From Himantopus leucocephalus (lineage: Eukaryota > Chordata > Aves > Charadriiformes > Recurvirostridae): DNA of 64,000 nucleotides. The notes beneath the pieces are model-generated. The model saw only the letters and a list, made by a program, of their open reading frames with translations, ran no database searches and had not been told where the DNA came from. The stretch spans positions 11,477,168 through 11,541,167 of the forward strand of contig RSEF01000002.1 of the NCBI GenBank assembly GCA_003993805.1, read 5' to 3'. Below are positions 51,501 through 59,181 of this stretch, in pieces (position 1 is the stretch's first letter; every line of letters starts with the position of its first letter). The translations under genes were made by a program, and so were the position numbers.

Positions 51501-53690
51501 TGAAAACATAATTACAAATTAAAATTCATTTCATAGGAGTACTAAGTCAAAAGGAGCCTGCACAGCCTTGCTGTGGCTGCCTATTAGTTTTCCAGATCAA
51601 TAAGCACATAAGAATTTAATCAAATAGTACTTTGGCAGGATCTGAAAATGAATTTTTTTTAATAGTAAGTACTTTTCTCCTAAAATCCATTCTGTTAAGC
51701 ACCAACATAGAGCACATTTTCATAGCTAACTGTTGGGCAAAGTAAGATATGTTTCCAAAGTACAGGGATTTTCAGAATTGTCTTAGTAGACTAAAACAGT
51801 GCACTTATGTCTCAATGAAGTGTTGACCTTGGGGTAAGTAACTCTTTTTTGCAGTTGGCTTATATACATAATATATTCTAACTTTCAGATGGTTATGCTC
51901 GAGACAGTTCTGGGAAATTATCCCCTGATTTTATGAGGTAAAGGAGGGTAAAGTACAGGGCTTGATATATGACTTACATGTGTAGAATATTTATTATTTA
52001 TGCTATGGAATAAGTTAGAGGAAGAAAAGAATCATCTGTGTCTTAAACAACTGCAAGGAAGAGTGAGATTGCTCTTTGTGCAGCCTCAGTCCTGCTGACC
52101 TCCTGTGAGACTTCAGAGGCTTTGGAGACATTTGAGACATGGGGAGGAGGATGGAGAGGAGCATGCACCGGATTTCGTACCCTCCCAGCCTCCATATTTG
52201 GAAGGATAAATGCATTATCCTTAGCCAGAAAAGACGCCAAGTAGCAGAATCCAAAATTTACCTGCTTTGGCTCAAGGGCTTAACCAAAATTTTGGGGTCT
52301 TACAAAATTCTTTGAGTAAAGAGGAGATACTGGTGATAATGGTGTTCCCTTGACCATCTCACCCATTAATAAGGAATGTAGAAACTCCTGTCCCCTTAAG
52401 CCCAACAGAAATAAAACACAGCTGAAATAAAACAGATGGAGACACTGCTTATTTCTGTATAAACCAATTGGTCCAGAAGAATCGCAGCCCTTTTGTGCTG
52501 AGCTCTGACCTGCCTGGACAGCAGCCAGCCCAGTCTAGAAGGCATGTAGCCATGTTAGCCTAGCACCGTGCAAGTGAGGAAGCCCCCTCCCCAGCCGCTT
52601 GAGGACCTCTGTGCAGCCTGCAGTATGCCATGTGAACGTCCCCAGGGCTCCACACCCCTTCACTAGGCAGAGTTTATCCCAAAGATCTTTCAGCTCGGAC
52701 TATGTTCCTGCTGTTCCTTTTGGTGCCTCCTCTTTTAACCTCATTTGCTCTTCTGGGCTGCTCTTCAAAAAGCCCCAGAGAAGACACCTCCACCCACACA
52801 CTGTTCATGCATGGCTTAATGAACACAGCAGTGCTGTGACAGTTCTCTGGCTTCAGAGGCAACCGCACATTGTCTTACTATCTCCTTACATGAGAGGCAA
52901 GGATTAGACTCGCGTTTCTGTAAAGTTTAGCCCAATGCTTAGTATTGCAGCAATATAAAAGTGAGAGCTAGTGGGACTGTTTGTCTGCCCCTGCCTGAAG
53001 ACATGTTCTCTCTTGCTACTTACGCTTTGTAGTGAGCATAGAATCATAGAATCGTTATGGCTGGAAAAGACCTTTAGGATCATCAAGTCCAACCATTATC
53101 TAACTGTACCAGGCCCACTTCTAAACCATGTCCCTGAGCACGATATCTAGACGGCTTTGAAATACATCCAAGGATGGTGATTCAACCGCTTCCCTGGGCA
53201 GCCTGTTCCAGTCTTTGATAACCCTTTCAGTGTAGAAGTTTTTCCCAATGTGTAACCTAAACCTCCCCTGGCACAACTTGACGCCATTTCCTCTTGTCCT
53301 ATCAGTTGTAACTTGTGAGCACACAGAAAGAGCCCCAGGAGTTGAAACAAAAGGTAACCAAGGTGGAGTGAAAAGGGTAAAAAATGAAATGGGTGAAAAA
53401 AACCCCACCACTAATACTATTTTTTCTTTCATTCCAGTGCGGTGTTTACCTGGACAAATTTATTGGTCGTTGTAGTTGAGCTGGATGGATCAGAGCAAGA
53501 AGCTTTGGACCTGGTTCCTTTGGTCACTAACGTGGTCCTGGAGGAACACTATCTGATTGTAGGGGTGGTGGTGGTTGTGGACATTGGTGTAATTCCTATC
53601 AACTCCCGTGGAGAGAAACAACGTATGCACCTACGAGATGGATTTTTGGCAGACCAGCTAGATCCCATCTATGTGGCCTACAACATGTAG
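449..53690 (+). CDS. DIP2C: DIP2C, C-terminal third (12 coding exons, partial at 5' end)
   Basis: The gene encodes a DIP2-family protein. Known family members carry an N-terminal DMAP1-binding domain followed by two adenylate-forming domains related to fatty-acyl-AMP ligases, and DIP2 proteins have been tied to diacylglycerol balance and neural development. The window covers most of the second adenylate-forming domain. Spliced exons are 449-570, 3281-3392, 3512-3621, 6363-6493, 15806-15974, 16936-17106, 26366-26427, 43725-43782, 44934-45008, 46085-46259, 48117-48240 and 53438-53690. Together they give 1,562 coding bases, all in phase, ending in TAG. I assign the C paralogue because the protein reads [39 protein letters not shown] and [20 protein letters not shown], which fit DIP2C better than DIP2A or DIP2B from memory. 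Domain motifs are degenerate: an STTG segment replaces the usual phosphate loop and TGYLG replaces RTGD, while the late lysine (53,616-53,618) remains. The 5' two thirds lie before base 1. Confidence 0.96.
571..3280 (+). other. DIP2C: DIP2C intron, 2.7 kb
   Basis: AT-rich intron with donor gtgagc and acceptor cctag. I see short chance reading frames and no repeat or conserved gene. Confidence 0.85.
3281..3392 (+). CDS. DIP2C: DIP2C exon
   Basis: Begins [20 protein letters not shown] and continues [17 protein letters not shown]. The acceptor is cctag and the donor is CAG|gtgagt. It ends one base into an aspartate codon completed by the next exon. The following intron is only 119 bases, the shortest in the window. 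Confidence 0.97.
3512..3621 (+). CDS. DIP2C: DIP2C exon with the degenerate phosphate-loop segment
   Basis: Begins [20 protein letters not shown] and ends [14 protein letters not shown]. The stretch at about 3592-3621 ([10 protein letters not shown]) lies where typical adenylate-forming enzymes have the Ser/Thr/Gly-rich motif A3 with a Pro-Lys-Gly. The proline and lysine are replaced here, as I recall for DIP2 proteins generally. The donor is AAG|gtaggg and the exon ends in phase 0. Confidence 0.97.
3622..6362 (+). other. DIP2C: DIP2C intron, 2.7 kb
   Basis: AT-rich intron with short A runs (about 5066 and 5696). No recognisable gene or interspersed repeat. Confidence 0.85.
6363..6493 (+). 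CDS. DIP2C: DIP2C exon
   Basis: Begins [20 protein letters not shown] and ends [13 protein letters not shown]. It follows the acceptor tctttcag. It ends with two bases of a serine codon before CAG|gtgagg. The internal methionine at the first codon is not a start; the frame is carried in from the previous exon. Confidence 0.97.
6494..15805 (+). other. DIP2C: DIP2C intron, 9.3 kb
   Basis: Large intron. Its middle (about 9.5-13.6 kb) is less AT-rich and carries a run of minus-strand open segments described separately. An A/C-rich run of AAACC-like units lies near 9,463-9,489. The remainder shows nothing I can name. Confidence 0.85.
9547..13620 (-). pseudogene. possible decayed coding insertion on the minus strand (unidentified)
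   Basis: On the minus strand, open segments of 65-95 codons follow one another at 13,077-12,862, 12,199-11,969, 11,807-11,598, 11,535-11,338, 11,117-10,836, 10,724-10,527, 10,000-9,767 and 9,783-9,547. Between about 12,800 and 12,560 another frame reads protein-like text (for example [18 protein letters not shown]), interrupted by a TGA. The wording is hydrophilic, of balanced composition and without low complexity, which suggests an old retrocopy or retroelement broken by stops and frameshifts. I cannot name the parent family. In AT-rich DNA such open segments also arise by chance, so the call is weak. Confidence 0.2.
15806..15974 (+). CDS. DIP2C: DIP2C exon
   Basis: Begins [20 protein letters not shown] and includes [20 protein letters not shown], ending GSQTESLK. 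One base completes the split serine codon from the preceding exon. The acceptor is tttacag and the donor AAG|gtgagt. It ends in phase 0. Confidence 0.97.
15975..16935 (+). other. DIP2C: DIP2C intron, 1 kb
   Basis: Intron with donor gtgagt and acceptor tttttag. It has a T run at about 16,440-16,448 and no other feature. Confidence 0.85.
16936..17106 (+). CDS. DIP2C: DIP2C exon with the motif A4/A5-like region
   Basis: Begins [20 protein letters not shown] and ends in [13 protein letters not shown]. It holds the part of the fold where related enzymes have an aromatic-Gly-x-Thr-Glu motif. In this bird the residue before glycine is leucine (CTT, 17071-17073). I recall phenylalanine there in mammalian DIP2C. 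The donor is CAG|gtaaga and the exon ends in phase 0, so an inserted exon of 3n bases in the next intron would keep frame. Confidence 0.97.
19724..20273 (+). mobile_element. solo LTR of an avian endogenous retrovirus (decayed)
   Basis: A segment of about 550 bases runs from TGGGCCTGCCTGGGATGGAG to a terminal CA after gggtcaacccacta. The overall layout (ggatggagttaact near the start, a central vggaggcgacacagcc-like part written here as gggaggcgacacagccagg, and gtgagcgagcggctgg near the end) is one I recognise from LTRs common in neoavian genomes. No internal retroviral sequence flanks it, so it is a solo LTR. The position where related copies carry a TATA box now reads tcagtattgaaaaagg, and the expected polyadenylation hexamer is also altered. 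I see no clear target-site duplication. The LTR is probably inert and old. Subfamily assignment needs a repeat library. Confidence 0.72.
21515..21544. repeat. (TG)n microsatellite
   Basis: About 15 TG dinucleotides with a ctc interruption in the middle. Confidence 0.9.
22791..22815. repeat. AAAAC simple repeat
   Basis: A short run of aaaac units followed by cccaaaac. Probably a simple repeat or the A-rich tail of an old element. Confidence 0.7.
24490..24640 (+). promoter_or_regulatory. long pyrimidine tract upstream of the candidate microexon
   Basis: About 150 bases made largely of T and C with few purines, including several TCTT and CTTTC motifs of the sort bound by PTB. It ends at the AG before 24,642. 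It is far longer than the tracts in front of the constitutive DIP2C exons in this window. A regulatory role is inferred from position and composition. Confidence 0.5.
24642..24671 (+). CDS. DIP2C: candidate 30-base DIP2C microexon (alternative)
   Basis: A 30-base, 70% GC segment lies inside an AT-rich intron. It is preceded by ctatag and a pyrimidine tract of about 150 bases (24,490-24,640), and followed by the donor CAG|gtaggg. Its length is ten codons. The flanking exons meet at a phase 0 junction, so inclusion would add [10 protein letters not shown] between CLQ and GTS without changing frame. Long upstream pyrimidine tracts of this kind are typical of neural microexons repressed by PTB and activated by SRRM4. 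I do not recall this peptide in a DIP2C isoform, so its use is inference. An alternative acceptor eight bases further in would break frame. Confidence 0.45.
26366..26427 (+). CDS. DIP2C: DIP2C exon (short, weak donor)
   Basis: Codes for [20 protein letters not shown] plus two bases of an arginine codon. It is only 62 bases long and sits between introns of 9.3 and 17.3 kb. The acceptor is good (gtttacag) but the donor is CAG|gtcgga, which lacks the usual purine at +3. Its length is not a multiple of three, so skipping it alone would shift the frame. Confidence 0.96.
28886..28922. repeat. AT-rich low-complexity tract
   Basis: T runs separated by single A or TA steps (tatattttttattttatat and similar). 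Confidence 0.8.
39018..39066. mobile_element. possible CR1 remnant
   Basis: The text cttggatgacctaatagc followed by agaatcacagaatc resembles pieces of the CR1 3' end, but the two parts suggest opposite orientations and the match is short. The call is tentative. Confidence 0.25.
43725..43782 (+). CDS. DIP2C: DIP2C exon (short)
   Basis: Codes for [20 protein letters not shown] after one base completes the split arginine codon. It is 58 bases long. The acceptor is ttttacag and the donor AAA|gtgagt. Together with the preceding exon it makes 120 bases, exactly 40 codons. Confidence 0.96.
43783..44933 (+). other. DIP2C: DIP2C intron, 1.15 kb
   Basis: Contains a small imperfect tandem duplication in which cttttatgcaaaaag occurs twice about 24 bases apart (about 43,982-44,023), and a GC-richer patch at about 44,150-44,400 open in several frames on both strands. 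No gene is supported. Confidence 0.8.
44934..45008 (+). CDS. DIP2C: DIP2C exon
   Basis: Codes for [20 protein letters not shown] and then SHLGE. It is 75 bases long and in phase 0 at both ends. The acceptor is tttcaatag and the donor GAG|gtgagt. The [14 protein letters not shown] wording supports assignment to DIP2C. Confidence 0.97.
45009..46084 (+). other. DIP2C: DIP2C intron, 1.1 kb
   Basis: AT-rich, with one CTGT microsatellite at 45,637-45,655. The patch at about 45,780-45,960 is GC-richer. Nothing else is seen. Confidence 0.85.
45637..45655. repeat. (CTGT)n microsatellite
   Basis: Nearly five perfect CTGT units. Confidence 0.9.
46085..46259 (+). CDS. DIP2C: DIP2C exon with the degenerate motif A7 (TGYLG)
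   Basis: Begins [20 protein letters not shown] and includes [20 protein letters not shown]. Active adenylate-forming enzymes have an RTGD aspartate that binds the ribose hydroxyls of ATP. Here tyrosine (46,214-46,216) takes that place, as I recall for DIP2 proteins in general. The exon ends one base into a glutamate codon. The donor is GAG|gtaaga. Confidence 0.97.
46260..48116 (+). other. DIP2C: DIP2C intron, 1.9 kb
   Basis: Donor gtaaga, acceptor aaccag behind a T-rich tract. No repeat or gene recognised. Confidence 0.85.
48117..48240 (+). CDS. DIP2C: DIP2C exon with motif A8-like hinge
   Basis: Begins [20 protein letters not shown] and continues [20 protein letters not shown]. The segment at 48,143-48,202 ([11 protein letters not shown] to PIDIE) matches the hinge motif A8 that links the large lobe to the small C-terminal lobe. 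It ends two bases into a cysteine codon before ATG|gtaagg. Confidence 0.97.
48664..48684. repeat. short perfect inverted repeat flanked by direct repeats
   Basis: CACTAATAA and TTATTAGTG are separated by TCT, and gaacacact occurs on both sides. It would form a 9-base-pair hairpin. Function unknown, possibly chance. Confidence 0.6.
50948..50964. repeat. T17 homopolymer
   Basis: Uninterrupted run of 17 T followed by aattcatg. Confidence 0.95.
53037..53345 (-). mobile_element. CR1 LINE fragment, 3' end, minus strand
   Basis: Starts on the + strand with the reverse complement of the CR1 3' end (atagaatcatagaatcg, then aagaccttt and catcaagtccaaccatt). The minus strand encodes the last residues of the CR1 reverse-transcriptase ORF, for example [20 protein letters not shown] followed by [16 protein letters not shown]. 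It is 5'-truncated, as most avian CR1 copies are. It lies in the last DIP2C intron, antisense to the gene, and ends about 90 bases before the final coding exon. A minus-strand open frame continuing to 53,432 runs past the element into unique intron sequence. Confidence 0.92.
53438..53690 (+). CDS. DIP2C: DIP2C terminal coding exon
   Basis: Begins [20 protein letters not shown] and ends [14 protein letters not shown] then TAG. It forms the C-terminal lobe, with hydrophobic strands and a [13 protein letters not shown] segment. Its lysine (53,616-53,618) corresponds in position to the motif A10 catalytic lysine of related enzymes. The acceptor is cattccag behind a T-rich tract. A CR1 fragment ends about 90 bases upstream of it. 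Confidence 0.98.
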
Positions 53691-53837
53691 TCTTGTACCT
53701 TAAAGCTTCCATGGACTTTACTATAGATGTATAAAATTTTTTGGTGTCCACTAAAAAGTGTGCAGATAAGATGCTGACACTCATCAGAATGGAACTGTTT
53801 CTATTAGGACTTTTCAAAGCAGTCACGATTGGCAGGA

Positions 53838-53843
53838 AATAAA
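53838..53843 (+). promoter_or_regulatory. DIP2C: proximal AATAAA hexamer
   Basis: A canonical hexamer 148 bases after the stop codon. If used it would remove almost the whole 3' UTR. Use is unproven. Confidence 0.4.
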
Positions 53844-54621
53844 ATGTGAAATGTTTTCTTTTACCACTAAATTTTAGAAAAGAAGGACTATGGGGTAAGG
53901 CCCTTCAGTGTGTTGGAAAAGCCCATTTTAAACTTTTTTTTTTTTTTTTGCTTATTGGACAATACTGCTTTTTGAGTAAATGTGGCTTTGTATTTTACAT
54001 TAAGTAAGCTGAAGTAGATTTTTTTTTTATTCTGCCCTCCAAATGGATTCTTTTAAAACAATTTGCATACTAATACAAATAATTGTTTTCTTCATTTGTT
54101 TTAATATGTCATGAAAAGCTGATGAATACAGATCCGTTACTAACTTAAGCCATTTTAGATCCCACATCTTAGGAAACTATGTAGTGGTACGAGGAGAATA
54201 CCCAAAGTAGCACCTTTCAATTAGAAATCTTGCAGCTTTCTGTCGGAGATGCTGAAAGCCCAAAGGCCGAAGAGCCTTTGCTGTTAGCGTTAGAATGGAA
54301 GAAATTTATAAATAAGGTATTTCGGCAATGAACTTGCAAATATCTTTGTACTAAACTAAAAAGATAAAATAAGTTAACTACTTCTTCTGTAATTATGTAC
54401 AAAACGTTTAATTTATTTTGATCTCTTTAGAAGTATAAAAGAGAAAAAACATTCAAGAATATTAAACTCTTGGAATGTTTGCTAATATAAAAACAAAGTG
54501 TTGTATTATCTTGAGTGGATAGTATCACATCAAATATATATATATGAAATATAAATTCACTAATGACAAAAGATTTTAAAGTTTAAAATGCAGTACTTGT
54601 CACTTGCATGGTGTCTCCCAC

Positions 54622-54629
54622 TGTAGATA
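54622..54629 (+). promoter_or_regulatory. Pumilio response element
   Basis: TGTAGATA fits the PUM1/PUM2 consensus TGTANATA. It lies within the 3' UTR. Confidence 0.5.
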
Positions 54630-55114
54630 ATCAAATGTTACTCACAAATTTTTGGAAAAAAAAGCAATCCTGGATTGCTAAGTGTCCCTGTCGAAAAGAA
54701 TCCTCTAGATACCAGCAAGTGGAATTATTGCTGCCTTTAAGGCAGTGAATGAATTTAAGACTAAAAAATGCACTACAATAATTTTCTTTTCTTTGCCATG
54801 GAGGCAACAATAAATATTCGTGCTGGCATGTGCATACACTTGTTAGACTTAGAAAAGGCAGGTTGAGGAATAGCACTGTTGTCTAGCTGCAGAACTTTGT
54901 TGCACAATTTTTTTTCATTGTTTTAGTTGGTGTTTTTATTGCGATAAGAAAAAGTTTTGGGGTTATTTGCACAGAGTTATCAATTTGCCTCTCAGCTAGG
55001 ACATGTAGCTCGGTGGCCAATGCATCCAGTTTACATTTACAGGAAACGATTGTTTCGATGGTCTTTAATTTATTCCTTAACGGAGAGGAGCATACAGTCA
55101 CTACAACCGATTTG

Positions 55115-55127
55115 GCACGAATCGTGC
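55115..55127. repeat. 13-base palindrome in the 3' UTR
   Basis: GCACGAATCGTGC is a perfect inverted repeat with one central base and two CpGs, inside the CpG-retaining block of the 3' UTR. Confidence 0.7.
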
Positions 55128-55739
55128 ATCTGCTAACTAGTCCCTAAATGCATTAAACCATCAGAGGAACCGATCTGCCTGTTTAAAGAACGGAGGAGTC
55201 CCGCGGTCTCCAATCTGAGGCCGGCACGGGAGAAGAGTAGGAAAACATGCATCACAGCTGCCTTCATTTTACTACCTTTGGATAAAAGAGAGGTTTGATT
55301 CCCCACTTCTGTTGTCTTCCCTGCACCCCGGGCCCCTTTTTTTAAAACCTTCCCCTTCCTTCATGTGGTCGTAACTGACTTGACCTGTTGGTGATCAAGA
55401 GTGGGATTTACCAGCTGCAGTCCAAGAATGCTTTTCTTTGTGTCCCAAATGACGTTCACGTGCTGGCTCTCATTACCGGATACGCATGACTAAGATTGTT
55501 GCAGGGCAAATGTAATCATGTTTATATCACGTATAAGGGAGTCTCGATGCTGGGTGTTTAAAATCTTTTTAAAAGGTAGGGACGTTTTAGTCTGCATGTA
55601 CAGTACAGAGCATCTTGCCATGTCAGCCGCGTTTTCTTTCAGACCATCCTTTCCGCCTTCACTGTCCTGTGAATAGCCCTATTCATGCTCTGCAGACCAA
55701 TCCTATATTTTGTCAAATTCATTTTCTGCTCCCTAAAAG

Positions 55740-55745
55740 AATAAA
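55740..55745 (+). promoter_or_regulatory. DIP2C: AATAAA hexamer
   Basis: Canonical polyadenylation hexamer about 2.05 kb after the stop codon. An intermediate site, use unproven. Confidence 0.4.
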
Positions 55746-55931
55746 ATCTGTTCTTAATGGCAAGTCGTTGTAAGGTTTCAGACAAGATGTTGATTGATTA
55801 CAAACATAATTGCAGTGTGTGAACTAACTTGTGAAGTCCTGCTATCGCTGATCTCAGTACTGCAAAACAAATCTCGCTGTCGTTCAAAGCATCACTTTAA
55901 CCTTCACGAAGTCAACTTTGCATTTGTAGAG

Positions 55932-55937
55932 AATAAA
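55932..55937 (+). promoter_or_regulatory. DIP2C: AATAAA hexamer
   Basis: Canonical hexamer about 2.24 kb after the stop codon, use unproven. Confidence 0.35.
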
Positions 55938-56098
55938 AGAACTGCAATGCAGTTGTGAAACGCAGTTAATAACAGCTCTCTTCTGCAACCTGTCATCCGT
56001 GGTTGTTAAATCCTGAGTTAAGAGAAATGATAAACTGAGTTTCTGGTTTTGTTGTGCAAGCAAAAGGAAGGAAACATTTAAGCACCATCAGACTGAGC

Positions 56099-56104
56099 AA
56101 TAAA
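56099..56104 (+). promoter_or_regulatory. DIP2C: AATAAA hexamer
   Basis: Canonical hexamer followed by GT- and T-rich sequence, use unproven. Confidence 0.4.
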
Positions 56105-56133
56105 GAAGGATTGTTCTGTATTAGAAACTGTAC

Positions 56134-56141
56134 TGTAGATA
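56134..56141 (+). promoter_or_regulatory. second Pumilio response element
   Basis: TGTAGATA, identical to the site at 54,622. It would be present only in transcripts that use the most distal polyadenylation signal. Confidence 0.5.
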
Positions 56142-56551
56142 AACCATTCATGAGAATGTATAAAATGTTTGTCTTGTGACCTTGTGCTTTTGGAGTCAGA
56201 CAAAACCATGTAATCAACTTGATGCACATGCACAAAAAAAGAGGGTACACAATGAACATTTAAACACAAAACTAATCAAACAGGAGCAGATTCCTCATGG
56301 TGCTTGTTTATTATATATATTTAATCCTGCTTGACACTTTACCCAAGGGAAGACTGTCCCTTTTATCAGTTGAATGTTAGCAGCGTTATTTCATAGAGTG
56401 TGGTGACTGGTTAGAGAAATTCATGTAACTCAGCCAATCACAGTTTCAAACAAAAATTTTTATGTGCAAAGGACAGCAACCTTCTTGTATGTTAAACCAC
56501 CAGTACGCTTTGTACATCTGTGATAACGCCTGTTTTATATTCAAATGAACA

Positions 56552-56557
56552 AATAAA
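56552..56557 (+). terminator. DIP2C: likely distal polyadenylation signal of DIP2C
   Basis: AATAAA within caaataaaagcttttatt, followed by a T-rich and GT-containing stretch (tttttgttgctctg). The resulting UTR length matches the family. It is the best candidate for the main 3' end. Confidence 0.7.
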
Positions 56558-56575
56558 AGCTTTTATTTTTGTTGC

Positions 56576-57964
56576 TCTGAAAATATCAGTTTCTTAATTA
56601 GTCATCTAAAATGGAGCTTCCGAGAGCTGCGGATGCTCAGTGGAGGAACATGGAGAGCTATACTGTAATTTTATTTTGTTTACCTCTCTTGTTGCATAAT
56701 TTATTAGTACAAATCATTATACTTTTAACAATGTTTAAATACTGGTGTGGGCATTTATTGCTGAAAGACTTTCATATGGCAACAAATGTTTTTTGTGAAA
56801 TGTTTTTTTAATTCTTTTTAATATATTCAAATATACTGTTCACATTTTTGCTGAAAGTGTAAAGATTATTGTAAGCTTGGTAACATTTTGTGAGAAGCAA
56901 TAACAAGCATTAGTACTGTAAAACTCCTCAAATTTGTCACATCACTTTTGTTGCAAGGTCTCGCTACCGACATACTGCTAATCAGTCGCTTAAGTTATTG
57001 ATCCAGGTGTTACATCTCTGCTGGAGCTTTCTGCCAGTGGAACTATACGGGTAACTGTTTGCTCACGTGTGTGGGGCTAGAACCTCCGTATCAATTCAGA
57101 AGCCTTGGATGACCAGATAAAGCCCCTCGGAAATGTGATCTGCCTGTTTCCATAGGCCTTTTCCAAAAACACCGTGATTTCAGAGCTGGCTGCCAGCGGC
57201 TGAGTTGCAGCATCCCCAGAGAAGAGATTTGGCCGTAGCTCTGATTTTCCAAATGTGGTTTCAAAGGGTGAAATTCTGAGTCCTCATTTCTCTGGTAGCC
57301 CATCTGAGAAGTTCAGGGTATAAAATCCCATCTCCAATGGCTTAAATTTGAGGTTGCTCATCACAAGAGGTGGGTGCAGGTTAGAGGACCCACAATTTTC
57401 CAGGGCAGAGAGTGCAACCCAAAAACTGGGGGAGGGAGAGGGCAAGTTAGGCGTGGCAGAAGGAAGAGGATGGCAGAACAGCAAGTAGTTCCTGATTCAA
57501 TTTTACAAATCATTTTCTTTAAAAAAAGGAAGGTTTTTGATGTTTTATGCTAATGGTGATTTGTAAAAGGTCAAAATCTTCAAGTACGCATTTTAAAAAT
57601 CATTTCAGCAAATGGTGGCTGTAGTGCTGAAAAGCTGGTGAGGAATCTCAACAACAAAAAATATGTAGTAAGGTTAGAAGAATAATTTAGTGCACAATAA
57701 GAACAGTATGATTTATTCATTATCAGGTTAATACTAACAAGGTAAGAGCTGGGAAAAAAAACTTGATAAAAGACCTTGCAGCTTTTCATGTGTGTTTTTC
57801 AACACAAAAATTTGCTTTATGCACCATTATCATCTATGGTGGGGAGGGGGTGACATGCACAGAGATCAATGCCAACTTCTCACCAGTCACCTGGTGAACA
57901 AAATCACAGGAGAGACGGGTTTGGGGAACTTCTAATTTTCTCCAACACAGCTTTTTGCCCTCAG
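56576..57964. other. intergenic sequence downstream of DIP2C
   Basis: AT-rich at first and rising in GC after about 57,840. Short open frames on both strands show no recognisable product. I found no convincing exon that would splice to the segment at 57,965. Confidence 0.7.
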
Positions 57965-58148
57965 CCTGAGCGTGGCAGACCCCTCTCTGGGGGATACAAA
58001 CCGCTGCTGGGGCTTCTACGCGGGGCGTGCAGGGGGTCCTGGGGGCCTGGGCCGGGCGCTGGCCTGGGACATGGCTGCACGGGCACTGCGGGGAGAGGTA
58101 AAGCCCAGAAAGATCATCCCAGTGGGGATGGACCCCGCTGTCCCCCGG
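57965..58148 (+). CDS. candidate exon 1 of an unidentified gene
   Basis: Preceded by gccctcag and followed by CGG|gtaaga. The frame begins with one base of a split codon and reads SVADPSLGDTNRCWGFYAGR, then AGGPGGLGRALAWDMAARAL and RGEVKPRKIIPVGMDPAVPR, 61 codons, ending in phase 0. First codon positions are rich in G and third positions in G or C, as in avian coding exons of GC-rich regions. An upstream exon ending in phase 2 would be required and I did not find one. I do not recognise the protein family. A competing frame with start codon at 57,869 also stays open but lacks matching downstream exons. Confidence 0.4.
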
Positions 58149-59181
58149 GTAAGAGCCAACCCCGATTTTGAATTTATTGTTTGTTTGTGTTAATAGAAGA
58201 AATTCTTAGTTAAAACTGGCTGAGATTTGAAGAGGGGGGAAAAAAAACCATAACCAGATTCTGTATTCTGAAAGAAGAAATTAACCATTTCATTTGGAGA
58301 TAAGATTTAATTGTTCAACCTGAGCTATTTTTTGGTGTCTGGGGTGCTTCATTTGACAGCCCACCTTCCCAAAAGCTCTCATTCACCTCACCATGAGTTA
58401 GATAAATAGGCCTTCCTTTCCAGGGTTTTTGTGGTCTCTTTTGAAGAGTACCACCTCAAAGCTGGTCCAAAAAGTCCTCTCAAGGCTTACCTCATTTGTG
58501 CTGTACCTCACTGAGGTCAACATCTTTGAAACAGCTGCTCTTCCTTTCTTACCCAGCAAACCAGCATCAGCTCATTTCTCTACATTATGGCACGCATCCT
58601 GATCTGGAAACTGTGTGGTATTTAAGATCAACCATAGGTTGATGACCCTGAGCCGGTCGTACTGCATCACACCAGTCAAAATCAGTACCAGGAGCACTCT
58701 TACATTTCTTGCTGGTCTTCATGGACAAGATTTCTTCAATGCCAAAGCCCTGTTTTCTTCTGTATGACCCACCCAGGGGAAAGAAACCCAGTCTTTGCCC
58801 GTGGGATCCCACAACACAACTAATAATAATTCTAAAACTTCTCACAATATTTTATACATCTATGGCCAGTTAATGGGCTGATCCTAAAGGCACAAAGTTG
58901 ATCTTGCTTTAATTTCATGCTTTGGTAGATTAACGATGATAGGCTTCACACAAGGGAGTGTCCTGTGGAGGGGATGAAGCCGGTGGAAGCACCACAACAG
59001 AGAAGGGCTTCCAAGGATGGGTGGTGGTGTATGGGAAAGGTTCGGAGATGCTGGGGGGGAGGCACTGAGAGAAGAGCCGTCACTGAGCCATCACTGCTGA
59101 AGAGGACACCAGTGGAGGAAGCCATAAATGAAGGGCAGGTTTAGGAAGAGCATTTGTAGAAGGGAGGTAAGGCCAGAAAAG
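58149..59181. other. unassigned sequence between candidate exon 1 and CR1
   Basis: Putative intron sequence with an A-rich run at about 58,238-58,248. No recognisable gene or repeat. Confidence 0.6.

Larger units (their letters stand above)
48241..53437 (+). other. DIP2C: DIP2C last intron, 5.2 kb
   Basis: Contains a 9-base inverted repeat (48,664-48,684), a 17-base T run (50,948-50,964) and a CR1 fragment close to its 3' end. The patch at 52,500-52,900 is GC-richer but shows no supported gene. Confidence 0.85.
53691..56575 (+). other. DIP2C: DIP2C 3' UTR (about 2.9 kb)
   Basis: Runs from the stop codon to just past the most distal polyadenylation signal (56,552). The 2.9 kb length agrees with the long 3' UTR I recall for mammalian DIP2C. 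It contains a T16 run (53,934-53,949), a short TA repeat (about 54,535-54,544), two Pumilio-type sites, four proximal AATAAA hexamers and a block at about 54,935-55,235 with many CpGs and a 13-base palindrome. The exact cleavage site cannot be read from sequence alone. Confidence 0.8.

Noticed and set aside
53121..53432. Minus-strand open frame of 103 codons as a host gene
   Set aside because: It is the end of the CR1 reverse-transcriptase frame read together with intron sequence.
57869..58171. Plus-strand frame with ATG at 57,869 as the coding frame of this segment
   Set aside because: It overlaps candidate exon 1 in another frame, is rich in Gly, Pro and Arg as GC-rich DNA gives by chance, and does not continue into the downstream segments.
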